A stretch of 64,000 nt of DNA from Haloglomus halophilum (GCF_024298885.1 NZ_CP101166.1:2851149-2915148); one strand, 5' to 3'; positions 26,249-35,205 are shown, counted from the first letter of the stretch. Notes: generated by a model not told the origin, from the sequence alone. Program-made: numbers and translations.

Positions 26249-27517
26249 ATGACCGACCGACGGGTCACGCCCTCCCGCCGCGGATTCCTCCGGCTCGGGA
26301 CCGGTGCGGCCGCGGCTGCCGGGCTCGCCGGCTGTACCACGCTCGCCGACCCCGCCAGCTCGGACTTCGCCCGGGCCGCGACGACGCAGTTCCGGGGGGG
26401 CCTCCGGCGCCGCGGCTTCCACACCGACGCGACCATCCCCGACGATGTCGAGGTGGCGTGGTCCCACCCCGTCAACACGGGCGACCACACCGCCGCGAAG
26501 GCGAGCTTCGTCCGGGTCCCTGCCGACGAGGTCCGGAGCGCAACGGGCGACGAGAGCGCGACCGACCGCCTCGTCGTCCCGGGCGACGACGGGACACTGC
26601 GGGCGTTCACACCCGACGGCGAGCCGGTGTGGGCGTCGGCCATCGAGCAGGCGACGCGTGGCATCCACGGCACGCCCGCCGTCGCCGAGGGCCTCGTCTA
26701 CATCGGCGGGTACGACGGCGCGCTGTACGCGTTCGACCTCGGGACGGGCGAGCGGGTGTGGCGCCGGAAGCTCGGCGACGCCATCGGCTCCTCGCCGGCC
26801 TACCACGAGGGCGATGTCTACATCGCCGTGGAGTACTACACCCCCAGCGGCGGCGTGTTCGGCGTCGACGCCGATACCGGCGGCGGGAAGTGGGGTGACC
26901 GCCGCGTGACCGACCACCCGCACTCGACCATCGCCATCGACCGGGACGCCGGTCGGCTCGTCGTCGGGTCCAACGATGGCTACCTGTACGCGTGGAGCTA
27001 CCCGGAGCGCGAGTTCCAGTGGCGGTTCGAGACGGGCGACGCCATCAAGGGACCCGTCGCCACCTACAACGGCGGCGCCTTCTTCGGCTCGTGGGACGGG
27101 AACGTCTACCGCGTCGGCCTCGCGGACGGAACGGAGGAGTGGGCGTTCGAGACGAACGGGATGGTGATGAGCGGCCCCGCCATCGACGTGGGTCGCGGGG
27201 TCTGTTTCGTCGGAAGCCACGACGGCAATCTGTACGCGCTCGAATCCACCAGCGGGCGCGAACTCTGGCGCTACGGCACCGGCGGCCGCATCGTCGGCTG
27301 CCCCGCGACCACCGGGGGCCGCGTCGTCGTCGGGTCGAAGGACCGCTCGGTCTACGCCCTCGACACCAGCGACGGGACGGAGGTGTGGGAACTGGAACTC
27401 GACGGCTGGGTCACCAGCACGCCGCTCCTGACCGAGGACGGTATCTACGTCACCGAACGCGCGCCGGAGGGTGCCGACGGGCCGCCCGGCCACGCCTACG
27501 CACTGCGGCCGCCCTGA
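26249..27517 (+). CDS. PQQ-like beta-propeller lipoprotein (Tat-exported), second
   Basis: A 422-residue protein starting at ATG 26249. The Tat motif SRRGFLRLG (9-17) is followed by a lipobox LAGC with Cys29. From ~100 on there are at least six clear PQQ blades, each with a GxVYIGxxDGxLYALDxxTGxxxW pattern (for example GLVYIGGYDGALYAFD, DGNLYALESTSGRELW, RVVVGSKDRSVYALD). Unlike the propeller at 6209, it lacks a long Thr/Pro linker. It is probably an outer-surface scaffold or an extracytoplasmic assembly factor; no enzymatic residues are evident. Its stop is followed directly by a tandem repeat. Confidence 0.85.
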   Translation: MTDRRVTPSRRGFLRLGTGAAAAAGLAGCTTLADPASSDFARAATTQFRGGLRRRGFHTDATIPDDVEVAWSHPVNTGDHTAAKASFVRVPADEVRSATGDESATDRLVVPGDDGTLRAFTPDGEPVWASAIEQATRGIHGTPAVAEGLVYIGGYDGALYAFDLGTGERVWRRKLGDAIGSSPAYHEGDVYIAVEYYTPSGGVFGVDADTGGGKWGDRRVTDHPHSTIAIDRDAGRLVVGSNDGYLYAWSYPEREFQWRFETGDAIKGPVATYNGGAFFGSWDGNVYRVGLADGTEEWAFETNGMVMSGPAIDVGRGVCFVGSHDGNLYALESTSGRELWRYGTGGRIVGCPATTGGRVVVGSKDRSVYALDTSDGTEVWELELDGWVTSTPLLTEDGIYVTERAPEGADGPPGHAYALRPP

Positions 27518-27519
27518 CG

Positions 27520-27618
27520 CGCCCACGGGCCACTCATCGCCCACGGGCCACTCATCGCTAACGGGCCACCTGTCGCCGCGGGCCACCTGTCGCCACGGGC
27601 CACCTGTCGCCGCGGGCC
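27520..27618 (+). repeat. Tandem array of 17-18-base units
   Basis: About five and a half head-to-tail units with core ACGGGCCACTCATCGCC or GCGGGCCACCTGTCGCC start at 27520, 27538, 27556, 27574, 27591 and 27608. Units 1 and 2 are identical, and later units shorten by one base and change CTCAT to CCTGT. It starts two bases after the propeller gene stop and is non-coding. Spacers are not unique, so it is not a CRISPR. Confidence 0.85.
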
Positions 27619-27727
27619 GGCCGCTCGATTGGGGCCGTGCCCGCCTGTCGTCCGGGGCGAGCCGTCGGGGGGCGTTCGCTGGCTCCAGCCCACAACTCCC
27701 ATACTCGCCCCCCGAGACACCCCGCTC

Positions 27728-29422
27728 ATGTGGCAGGTGATGCCGACCTACGACGACTACGAGGCGGCTCGCGCCGACTTCGAGTGGGACCTCCCCGACA
27801 CGTACAACCCGGGCGTCGATATGGTCCGGAAGCACGACGCGGGCGCGACGGGGCTCGTGGTGGCGTCCGAGGACGCCGCCGGTGAGGGTCACGTCGAACG
27901 GTACGCGTGGGGAGACCTCGACGCGCGCTCGGACGCGCTCGCGGCGGGGCTCCGCGAGCGCGGCATCGGGCCGGGCGACCGCGTCGGGGTCTGTCTCCCG
28001 CAGGTCGTCGCGACGCCGCTGGCGCATCTCGCGTGCTGGAAAGCCGGGGCGGTCTCGGTCCCGCTGACGACGCTGTTCGGGCGGGACGCGCTGGAACACC
28101 GGCTCGGTGACGCCGACGCCGTCGCGGTCGTGGCTGCCGGGAGCGTCCTCCCGGACCTGGAGTCGGCCGACCTGCCCGCGCTGGCGTCGCTGTTCACAGT
28201 CGATGCCGACCCGGATGCGGCGGCCGCCGTGGCCGACGCGCTCGGCGCGAGTCACGAGCCGCTCGCGGCGGTCGCGGACGAGGCGAGTGCTGACGACTTC
28301 GAGCCCCACGATGCCACGCCCTCGACCCGGACGGCCATCATGTACACGAGCGGCTCGACGGGCCCGCCGAAGGGTGTCCTCCACTCGCACGCGCTGTGGC
28401 TCGGGCGCGCGGCCGCCGCCCAGCAGTTCTTCGAGGGGTATCGCGTCCGGGAGGGCGTTCCGGCCGACGACGTGACCGTCTGGACGCCCGCCGACTGGGC
28501 CTGGGGCGCCGCGCTCGGTGGGACGCTGCTGGGCGCGTGGCACCACGGCCACCGCGTCGTCGGCGCGCCGCGCGAGTCGTTCGACCCGGAGTGGGCGTTC
28601 GGCCTGATGGAGCGGTTCGACGTGACCCACGCCTTCCTCCCGCCGACGGCCATCCGGATGCTGATGACCGTCGATTCGCCGACCGAGCGCTGGGACCTCT
28701 CGCTGTCGGCCATCGGCTCGGCCGGGGAGCCACTCACCCCCGAGATTCTGGAGTGGGGCGCGGGACTGGCGGGCGTTTCGGTCAACGAGTTCTACGGGCA
28801 GACGGAGTTGAACCTCGTCGTCGGCAACAACCGCCGCTGGTTCGATGCCCAGCCGGGGAGCATGGGCAAGCCGTTCCCCGGCTACGACCTCGCGCTGCTG
28901 GACACGGAGACGCGAGAGCCCGTCGCCCAGGGCGAGGTCGGGGAGATCGCCCTGCGCCCGTGGGACCGGCGCGTCTTCTTCGACGAGTACTGGAACCGGC
29001 CGGAGGCGACCGCCGCGAAGACGGTGGAGCGCAACGGAGAGACCTGGTTCCTCACGGACGACCTCGCGACGCGCGACGAGTCGGGGTACGTCCGCTTCCG
29101 CTCGCGTGCCGACGACGTGATTCTCACGGCGGGCTACCGCGTCGGCCCGCTGGAGGTCGAGCAGGTCCTGCTGGACCACCCCGACGTGGAGCAGGCCGGC
29201 GTGGTCGGGGAGCCGGACGAGACGCGCGGCGAAGTGATTGCGGCGTATGTCCAGCCCGTCGAGGGGCTGGATTCGAGGGCGTACGACCGCGTTCGCGACG
29301 AGTTGCGGTCGTCCTGTCGGGAACGGCTGGCGGAGTACGAGTACCCCCGCGAGATCCGGTTCGTCGAGGAGTTGCCGAAGACCTCGACCGGGAAGATCCG
29401 TCGGAAAGACCTGCGGGAGTAG
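27728..29422 (+). CDS. Acyl-CoA synthetase (AMP-forming, medium-chain type)
   Basis: This 564-residue ANL-superfamily enzyme activates a carboxylic acid to acyl-AMP and then acyl-CoA. Motifs in order: phosphate loop MYTSGSTGPPKGVLHSH, the WTPADWAWGAAL substrate region, GSAGEPLTPEI, adenine motif NEFYGQTELN, FLTDDLATRDESGYVRFRSRADDVI with the hinge Asp, SAGY-like TAGYRVGPLEVE and the catalytic Lys in KTSTGKIRR. It resembles the ACSM/medium-chain branch. ATG 27728 is chosen; ATG 27740 (MPTYDDY) is equally plausible. It is monocistronic, followed by an AT-rich terminator region. Confidence 0.92.
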   Translation: MWQVMPTYDDYEAARADFEWDLPDTYNPGVDMVRKHDAGATGLVVASEDAAGEGHVERYAWGDLDARSDALAAGLRERGIGPGDRVGVCLPQVVATPLAHLACWKAGAVSVPLTTLFGRDALEHRLGDADAVAVVAAGSVLPDLESADLPALASLFTVDADPDAAAAVADALGASHEPLAAVADEASADDFEPHDATPSTRTAIMYTSGSTGPPKGVLHSHALWLGRAAAAQQFFEGYRVREGVPADDVTVWTPADWAWGAALGGTLLGAWHHGHRVVGAPRESFDPEWAFGLMERFDVTHAFLPPTAIRMLMTVDSPTERWDLSLSAIGSAGEPLTPEILEWGAGLAGVSVNEFYGQTELNLVVGNNRRWFDAQPGSMGKPFPGYDLALLDTETREPVAQGEVGEIALRPWDRRVFFDEYWNRPEATAAKTVERNGETWFLTDDLATRDESGYVRFRSRADDVILTAGYRVGPLEVEQVLLDHPDVEQAGVVGEPDETRGEVIAAYVQPVEGLDSRAYDRVRDELRSSCRERLAEYEYPREIRFVEELPKTSTGKIRRKDLRE

Positions 29423-29879
29423 GAACAGTATAATATCACTATAATTCGTAGAAGTTAATTATATTTAACTTTGGCCAATAAACTATCCATTATCTATGTA
29501 CGAGTGCATTTTACCGTTCGATGAACACGCACGAAGCCCTCGACCGCTACGGTCGCGCGGCTCGCTGTGCGCCTCAGTCGCTTCGCTTCCTCGGTGCTTG
29601 CTTCGCCGTGCTTCCCGTAGCGGCCTCGCCCTTCGAATCCACCAGGACCGTCGTTCGTCAGTCGGCCAGTGCGAGCCTCATGCCTCCCCACCCGCTTGCG
29701 CTCCTCGCCTCGCTCACTTCGTTCGCTCGGCTGTGGTGCTCAGCCCTCGCGCGTGCTCGGCGGCTGGCCTGCGGCACAGCCGCCAGCGCGCGCCCATGTG
29801 ACTGACCACCTGCCGCGCTCCCGTGGACGAGTCGGGCGCGAGAACCGGGAGGGCGAAGACGGGGCCGCGACCAGCCGCC
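29423..29879. other. Gene-free region: AT-rich end signal plus haloarchaeal intergenic repeat
   Basis: The first ~85 bases are strongly AT-rich with several T-runs and probably end the synthetase transcript. From about 29520 to 29800 the DNA is made of short palindromic blocks (for example ccgctacggtcgcgcgg, tcgcctcgctcacttcgttcgctcgg). This block style recurs at 3670-3770, 15660-15740 and 25150-25345. Frames through it (such as 29521-29805) have no protein-like pattern, so I see no gene. Confidence 0.5.
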
Positions 29880-31661
29880 TCAGTCGTCGGCCGAGGCTGG
29901 CGTCGGGTTCGCGGGGATGGGGTCCGCCACGCCGTCGAAGTAGCGCTCGGCGAGATGTTCGGCGGTGCGGAGCGCGAGCGCCTGCCCGGTGTGGGTGGGG
30001 TTCGCGCCGCCGACGCCGTTGGCGAGCGCGGAGTGGTCGGCGACGAACAGGCGGTCGACCGACAGCGCCTCGCCGCCCGAGTCGAGCACCTTCCCGAGTG
30101 CCATCGAGGACTGCAGATGGAGGAAGATGGGTGCGGCGCCGGCGCGGTGGATGTGGTTCGCGCCGGCCTCGTCGAGCAGCTTGCTGGCGCGGCGCGCGAG
30201 GTCGTCGCGGCGCTCGTCGTCCTCGGGGTGGGGCGACCAGTCGATGCGGGCGACGGGGCCGTGCTCGTCCTCGGTGGCCTCGTCGAGCGTGACGCCGTTG
30301 TCCTGCCGCGGCCGGTCGTCCGTGTGGCAGATGAGGGTGAGCATCCGCCGGTAGTCGCTCATCTCCTCTTTGAGCTTCGTGCCGGTGACCCGTCCCTGGG
30401 TGTCCCACGGCTCGCCGGTCGTGTCGTTCTCGAAGGCGAAGCCGTCGACCGACTCCGAGAACATCACCGACGCGGTGATGCCGGGCGCGAAGGTGTTGAC
30501 CGCGATGCCGCCCTTGCCGGGCACGTCGAGCCGGGAGCCGGCGGCCTGGCCCTGGTGGGGCTCGACCTTGCGCTGGCCGATGAGCTCCTCGAGCGTGTCC
30601 GAGTCGAACGTGCCGGAGACGAAGTCGAAGTGGTGGGTCGTGAGGCCCTTGCCGACCCAGCCGTCGTCCGGGAGCCCCGAGTTGAGCCACAGTCGCGGCG
30701 TCTCGATGCAGCCCGCGGCGAGGACGACACAGTCCGCGAAGACCCGGCGCGTGCGGCCGGTCCAGGTGTCGCGATACGCGACGCCACAGGCCTCGAGGGG
30801 GCCGGGACCGGCACGCGTGAGGATATCGGTCGCGAAGGCGTTCGGCCGGATCTCGACGTGCCCCGTCGCGAGCGCCTTCGGCACGAGCGACGTGAGCGAG
30901 CCACGCTTCGCCCGGTCCTCGAAGTCCGCACCGCGCGGATGCGGACCGCCCTGATGCTCGTGGCAGGCGAGCGTGTCGCCCGACACGTCGCGGAAGTCGC
31001 CGTCGTAGTCGCCGTCCCGGCGCAGGGACTCGTCGGGCTGGTGGATGGCGTTCGGGAACGGCCGGTACCCCTCGTCCTCGACGTTCAGGCCCGTCGTCAG
31101 GTCGTAGCCCGACCGCCGTGCGCCCTCGAAGAACAGCTCGGCCTTCGGGGTCGTCGGTGCCGGCTTCACCGGGTGGACCGCCTCCAGGTGTTGATAGTAC
31201 GGCACCAGGTCGGCGTAGTCGATGGGCCAGTGTGGTTGCTGGTCGACCGAGGGCACGAACGCCCGCGGGTGGTTGCCGTAGTAATGCAGCGTCGTGCCAC
31301 CGACGCCGGCCACCTGCGAGATGACACCGGTCTGTGGGACCGTCCGGGCCCACGGCGCACGCTCGGCGTCTGCCGGCCCCCAGCGCAGCTTGCCGTCGAC
31401 GGGGCTGCCCATGTCGCCCTCGCGGGCGGTGAACTGCTGGTCGAGCAGGTCCCCCGAGAGGTCCTCTGTCGAGGCCGAGGCGGCGTTCCCACGCTCGCTG
31501 TGGGGGTTCGGGAACTGTTCGTTCCCGTGGAACGGCCCGGCCTCCAGCAACAGTACGTCGATCCCCTGCTGGCCGAGGCGCCACGCCAGCGCCGGCGCGT
31601 CACCGCCCGCCCCGACGACGACCACATCCGGGTCGCTCATGTCGACACCCGACCCGGTCAT
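29880..31661 (-). CDS. GMC-family FAD-dependent dehydrogenase, large subunit
   Basis: A 593-residue flavoprotein of the glucose-methanol-choline family. An N-terminal dinucleotide fold (DVVVVGAGGDAPALAWRLG, then LLLEAGP), the GVGGTTLHYYGNHPR FAD loop, AAGCIETPRLWLNSG, and the C-terminal signature VADHSALANGVGGANPTHTGQALALR with active-site His/Asn are all present. The first glycine motif reads GAGGDA instead of the common GAGxAG. It has no Tat signal. ATGA coupling to an upstream subunit-3-like gene indicates a two-subunit dehydrogenase like the gluconate/sorbitol type; the cytochrome subunit of such complexes is absent here. The substrate, probably a polyol or sugar acid, is not readable. 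Confidence 0.88.
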   Translation of the reverse strand: MTGSGVDMSDPDVVVVGAGGDAPALAWRLGQQGIDVLLLEAGPFHGNEQFPNPHSERGNAASASTEDLSGDLLDQQFTAREGDMGSPVDGKLRWGPADAERAPWARTVPQTGVISQVAGVGGTTLHYYGNHPRAFVPSVDQQPHWPIDYADLVPYYQHLEAVHPVKPAPTTPKAELFFEGARRSGYDLTTGLNVEDEGYRPFPNAIHQPDESLRRDGDYDGDFRDVSGDTLACHEHQGGPHPRGADFEDRAKRGSLTSLVPKALATGHVEIRPNAFATDILTRAGPGPLEACGVAYRDTWTGRTRRVFADCVVLAAGCIETPRLWLNSGLPDDGWVGKGLTTHHFDFVSGTFDSDTLEELIGQRKVEPHQGQAAGSRLDVPGKGGIAVNTFAPGITASVMFSESVDGFAFENDTTGEPWDTQGRVTGTKLKEEMSDYRRMLTLICHTDDRPRQDNGVTLDEATEDEHGPVARIDWSPHPEDDERRDDLARRASKLLDEAGANHIHRAGAAPIFLHLQSSMALGKVLDSGGEALSVDRLFVADHSALANGVGGANPTHTGQALALRTAEHLAERYFDGVADPIPANPTPASADD

Positions 31662-32320
31662 TCGGCATCACCCTCCTCGGCGTCCGCGCCGTAGTCGTTC
31701 TCCTCGAACTCGTCGACCTCGTAGCCCATGTGGACGGCGTACCCGTCGGCGGGACCGGGGTAGTCGGCCTGTTCCCAGCCCTGGGGTCGCTCCGAGTCGT
31801 CGCCCCAGTCGCTGTACGCCGCCATCGTCGTGATGAACAGCGCGCCCTGCATCAGGTAGGCGACGATACCGATGGGCGCATCCCCGAACCGCTCGTCGAG
31901 CGCGGGGACGACGCCGTCGGCCTCCAGCAGCCGAATCGCGCGCATCCGGTCCTCTCTCGCGAGCCGAGAGAACGGCCCACCAGTGAACCGCTCGTCGGGG
32001 GCCTGGAGCGGCGCCTCGCGCTCCCGCTTCAGGATGAGCTCCAGCGCACCGACATCGAGCAGCAGCGCCAGCAGCGGCGCGAACGGCATCGTCTCGTAGC
32101 CCAGTGACCTGATGGGCCCCTCGGGCGCCTCCTGGAGTTCGTTGAACGCCGTCTCGACGGTCTCGTCGAGGTCGATGTCCAGTGCCCCGGCTGCCTGCAC
32201 GCCGTCCCCGGTGCCCGGCGTCGCCGGGACCACGGCGTCGACCAGCGCCGCGATGGTGCCACGAGCGTAGCTCACGGCCACGCCCTCCCGCGATGTGTGC
32301 GTCCCTGTCGCATATCCCAT
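31658..32320 (-). CDS. Gluconate 2-dehydrogenase subunit-3-like protein
   Basis: I start at the ATG complementary to 32318-32320 (MGYATGTHT), giving 220 residues; the longer upstream frame is a shadow of the opposite-strand dehydrogenase gene. The core has the subunit 3 pattern: AALVDAVVPATPGTGDGVQ near the N-terminus, a helical middle, and RLAREDRMRAIRLLEAD followed by a C-terminal YPGPADGY motif. Subunit 3 helps export or mature the GMC large subunit. Unlike most relatives it has no clear Tat twin-Arg, matching the large subunit, so the complex may stay in the cytoplasm. Confidence 0.8.
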   Translation of the reverse strand: MGYATGTHTSREGVAVSYARGTIAALVDAVVPATPGTGDGVQAAGALDIDLDETVETAFNELQEAPEGPIRSLGYETMPFAPLLALLLDVGALELILKREREAPLQAPDERFTGGPFSRLAREDRMRAIRLLEADGVVPALDERFGDAPIGIVAYLMQGALFITTMAAYSDWGDDSERPQGWEQADYPGPADGYAVHMGYEVDEFEENDYGADAEEGDAE

Positions 32321-32431
32321 GCTCCGGCGGTCACCCGATAAAACCTTCCGCGCGCATCCGGGGGTCGTTCTTGTCGGGGCTGGCCCGCGTCCGGGACGAG
32401 CCTTCTTCCGGCTCCCGTCCGACATCCCGGT

Positions 32432-33466
32432 ATGCGCGCCGCCGTCTTCCACGGCCCCGGTGATATCCGCATCGAGGACCGCCCGAAACCAGAGATCGAG
32501 GGGCCCGAACACGCCGTCGTCCGCGTCACGCACACCGCCATCTGTGGCTCTGACCTCTGGTTCTACCGCGGCGAGAGCGACCGCGAGCAGGGGAGCCGGG
32601 TCGGCCACGAGCCGATGGGTATCGTCGAGGCCGTCGGCGAGGACGTGGTCTCGGTCGAGCCGGGTGACCGCGTGTTCGCACCCTTCCTCCAGTCCTGTGG
32701 CGCCTGCGAGTTCTGCCGGAAGGGTCTGCACACCTCCTGCGTGAACGGCGGCTCCTGGAGCGGCGCGGACGGCGGCGCGCAGGGTGAGTACGTCCGGGCG
32801 ACACACGCCGACGGCACGCTCGTCCGGGTTCCGGACCGCTACGCCGACGACGAGGCCGTCCTCCGCTCGATACTGCCGCTGACCGACGTGATGGGAACCG
32901 GCCACCATGCGGCGGTCAGCGCCGGTGTCGGGGCAGGTGACGACTGCATTGTCGTCGGTGACGGCGCCGTCGGCCTCTGTGCGGTCGCAGCGGCCCGCCG
33001 GCTCGGCGCCGAGCGCATCGTCGCGATGGGCCACCACGAGGACCGCCTGTCGATGGCCACGGCGTTCGGGGCGACCGACACGGTCGCGGCCCGTGATGAG
33101 GCGGCGGTCGAGCGGGCCCAGAAACTGACGAACGGTGGCGCGACCCACGTCGTCGAGGCGGTCGGCGCCGCGAGCGCGATGGAGGCCGCCGTCGAGGTCT
33201 GTCGCCCCGGCGGGACGGTCGGCTACGTCGGCGTCCCCCATGGGATGGACGGGCTGGACCTCTACCCGCTGTTCGGCGACAACATCACGCTCCGTGGCGG
33301 CGTCGCGCCGGTCCGCGCGTACGCCGACGAGCTGCTGGCGGACGTGCTACAGGGGACGCTCGACCCCGCGCCGGTGTTCACGGAGACCGTCTCGCTCGAC
33401 GGCGTGCCCGAGGGCTATCGCATGATGGACGAGCGCGAGGCAGTCAAGGTGCTCGTCGAGGTCTGA
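32432..33466 (+). CDS. Zinc-dependent alcohol dehydrogenase (MDR family)
   Basis: A 344-residue enzyme with both zinc sites: catalytic Cys38 in AICGSDLWFY and the GHEPMG His-Glu; structural zinc lobe SCGACEFCRKGLHTSC with four Cys. The Rossmann motif is IVVGDGAVGLCAVAAARRLGAERIVAMGHHEDR; the GH after strand 2 rather than an acidic residue hints at NADP+ preference. It oxidises or reduces an alcohol/aldehyde of unknown identity. Divergent from the GMC dehydrogenase operon with 111 bases between starts, so a shared pathway for a polyol or alcohol is plausible. Confidence 0.9.
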   Translation: MRAAVFHGPGDIRIEDRPKPEIEGPEHAVVRVTHTAICGSDLWFYRGESDREQGSRVGHEPMGIVEAVGEDVVSVEPGDRVFAPFLQSCGACEFCRKGLHTSCVNGGSWSGADGGAQGEYVRATHADGTLVRVPDRYADDEAVLRSILPLTDVMGTGHHAAVSAGVGAGDDCIVVGDGAVGLCAVAAARRLGAERIVAMGHHEDRLSMATAFGATDTVAARDEAAVERAQKLTNGGATHVVEAVGAASAMEAAVEVCRPGGTVGYVGVPHGMDGLDLYPLFGDNITLRGGVAPVRAYADELLADVLQGTLDPAPVFTETVSLDGVPEGYRMMDEREAVKVLVEV

Positions 33467-33478
33467 GGCGCCGCTCCG

Positions 33479-34237
33479 TCAGCCGAGCCGCCCCAGCCAG
33501 TCGAACAGTGCGTCCCGCATCCGGGCCTCCGCCGGCCGCGAGAACCGATGCCCCTCGTCGGCGACCGCCCACAGCGACGCGTCGGCCGCGAGGGCGCCGA
33601 CGGCGTCGAGGCTGTCGGACAGCGGGACGGAGTCGTCGTCGCGCCCGTGGAACACGGCGACGGGCACGTCGAGCCGGTCGGCCACGTCGCCGAAGTCGTA
33701 GCCCGCGAGGTCGTCGACGAGGCGCTCGTCGACCGGGAACCCGGGGGCGTACTCGACTTCGCCCTGCGCGCGGACGGCCTCGGCGAGTGGGTCGAACGCC
33801 CGGCCGTGGGTGACCGGCGCGCGGGTCACGAGTGCCCGGACACAGGGGTCCCGTGTGCCGTCGCCTCCGGGACCGTCGCCGACGGCAGCGTGGAACGCCG
33901 TCTTCCCGCCGAAGCTGGAGCCGAACAGCACGACCGACCCTGCCGGTGGGTCGAAGAAATCGAGGACCGCCCGGAGGTCCGCGATGCGCGCCGAGAGCGT
34001 CGCGGCGGCGAACGCGCCGTCGGCCTCGCCACAGCCCCGGAAGTCGAACCGGACACCGTGGTATCCCTCCGCGACCGCGCGCTCGCACCGGCTCTCGTAG
34101 CTCCCGGTCCTGTCGCTGGCGAAGCCGTGACAGCAGACGAACCAGTCGGCACCCGGGTCCGGCGCCGGGTGGTGGACCGCGACGAGTGACTCCCCGTCCG
34201 TGACGGGGATGGTGTGACGCTCCGTGTCGGTCATCAT
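33479..34237 (-). CDS. Alpha/beta hydrolase
   Basis: About 252 residues from the ATG complementary to 34235-34237 (the next ATG is adjacent). The hydrolase fold shows oxyanion region CCHGFASDRTGS, FDFRGCGEADG, nucleophile elbow LFGSSFGGKTAF, acid VFHGRDDDSVPLSDS and His DEGHRFSRP, so the Ser-Asp-His triad is complete. It resembles serine aminopeptidase/esterase-like hydrolases, but the substrate is unknown. It converges with the alcohol dehydrogenase gene, with 12 bases between them. Confidence 0.88.
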   Translation of the reverse strand: MMTDTERHTIPVTDGESLVAVHHPAPDPGADWFVCCHGFASDRTGSYESRCERAVAEGYHGVRFDFRGCGEADGAFAAATLSARIADLRAVLDFFDPPAGSVVLFGSSFGGKTAFHAAVGDGPGGDGTRDPCVRALVTRAPVTHGRAFDPLAEAVRAQGEVEYAPGFPVDERLVDDLAGYDFGDVADRLDVPVAVFHGRDDDSVPLSDSLDAVGALAADASLWAVADEGHRFSRPAEARMRDALFDWLGRLG

Positions 34238-34335
34238 CCGGAGATGGCGGGGAGAGGTGGTAGGCGTTGGGCTCTTTCGATAAGTGGTCGCCATCGGTCT
34301 AAACTTCTTAAACGATGCCGCAGCAGAGCGTACCG

Positions 34336-34863
34336 ATGTCAGATTGGTTCGAGACGGCTGGCGAACGCGGCGTTCTGGAGCTGACGCGGCGGGACGGGAG
34401 CTGGTACGTCGCCGAGCCATCACCGGAGGTGACGGTGAAGGTACTCGGCACCGCGTCTGGAACGGGGGAGGAGGACCAACCGGCACGCCGGCGGCTGCGG
34501 GGAACCGTGTCGAGCTACAAGCGGGGCGCCGACAGTCACCCGGATATGCTGTTCCTGACCGACGTGGCGACCGCGCCCGACACGGAGACGGGAAGCGTTC
34601 CAGCGACAGAGGATGGACCGACCACCTCGGACGATGAATCGACGACTGGGTCAGCCAACGGGACAGCACCGACGACATCGCATGGGGGCGAATCGCCGCT
34701 CGAACGTATCGCGCGTGAACACCTCGACGATCACGAGGTCAGAATCGAGGGGGAGGAGGAATCACTGGTCGGCAGTGCGCGCCGGCGGGCCAGCGACCGA
34801 CAGCGAGCACCCGCTATCGACCCACGGCTGCAGGGCGAGGACAGCGATATCAGCGAGGGATGA
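34336..34863 (+). CDS. Acidic haloarchaeal protein of unknown function
   Basis: The 175-residue product starts at ATG 34336 (MSDWFETAGERGV); ATG 34315 would add seven residues. A folded-looking N-terminal part (~1-85: VLELTRRDGSWYVAEPSPEVTVKVLG, then RLRGTVSSYKRG and DMLFLTDVA) is followed by a Thr/Ser/Asp-rich low-complexity linker (~90-125) and an Arg/Glu-rich tail. No known domain is recognised. A TTCTTAAAC element at 34303-34311 gives a short leader and supports the 34336 start. It is divergent from the alpha/beta hydrolase. Confidence 0.6.
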   Translation: MSDWFETAGERGVLELTRRDGSWYVAEPSPEVTVKVLGTASGTGEEDQPARRRLRGTVSSYKRGADSHPDMLFLTDVATAPDTETGSVPATEDGPTTSDDESTTGSANGTAPTTSHGGESPLERIAREHLDDHEVRIEGEEESLVGSARRRASDRQRAPAIDPRLQGEDSDISEG

Positions 34864-34911
34864 GTTGCCGAATCGGTGACAGGGACGACTGGACGGGCGT
34901 GAGAAGTCGGA

Positions 34912-34986
34912 TGCTCCGGCAGGGATTTGAACCCTGGTCATTGCCTCGAGAGGGCAATATGATTGGCCGGACTACACTACCAGAGC
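34912..34986 (-). tRNA. tRNA-Glu (anticodon CTC)
   Basis: A 75-base cloverleaf on the minus strand. Acceptor GCTCTGG pairs with CCGGAGC (one G-U), discriminator A. The anticodon stem TTGCC/GGCAA encloses CTCTCGA with anticodon CTC. The T arm is CAGGG-TTTGAAT-CCCTG. It reads GAG. No CCA is encoded. Confidence 0.94.
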
Positions 34987-35009
34987 GCGTTTTGTCGTAA
35001 CTGACTGGC

Positions 35010-35018
35010 CTTATTAAC
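35010..35018 (-). promoter_or_regulatory. TATA element of tRNA-Glu
   Basis: On the minus strand GTTAATAAG lies 24-32 bases upstream of the tRNA 5' end, the normal archaeal TATA distance for a tRNA whose transcription starts at or near the mature end. Confidence 0.6.
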
Positions 35019-35205
35019 CGTTGCGCTTCCCCGACGCCGTGCCCCGAATCCACATGGCTCCGCTGGCTCCGGAATCCGTGGCGAGTCGACCCATCGTCGA
35101 GCGATTCGGTTCGGAGATGGCGCACCGGAAGCGAGGCTTCCCGCGGGGGTTCTGACTGGAGCAGCACCACCCATTACTAAATCAGACGGCGCGAAACCCC
35201 CGCCT

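Noticed and set aside
27520..27618. Possible CRISPR array
   Set aside because: Units are directly adjacent without unique spacers, and they drift in sequence. No cas genes are nearby.
26045..29179. A 1044-codon open frame on the minus strand
   Set aside because: It runs antisense across the PQQ lipoprotein, the tandem repeat and the acyl-CoA synthetase, all with clear family motifs on the + strand. High GC content makes long shadow frames common here, and its translation is Arg/Val/Asp-rich without domains.
29460..29480. CAATA with a TATAT at the operator distance
   Set aside because: Only one half matches well, the place is a terminator region and no gene start follows. I take it as chance in AT-rich DNA.
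29496..30292. Open frames across 29.5-30.3 kb on the + strand
   Set aside because: They are made of repeat DNA followed by antisense of the GMC dehydrogenase gene. No conserved motif.
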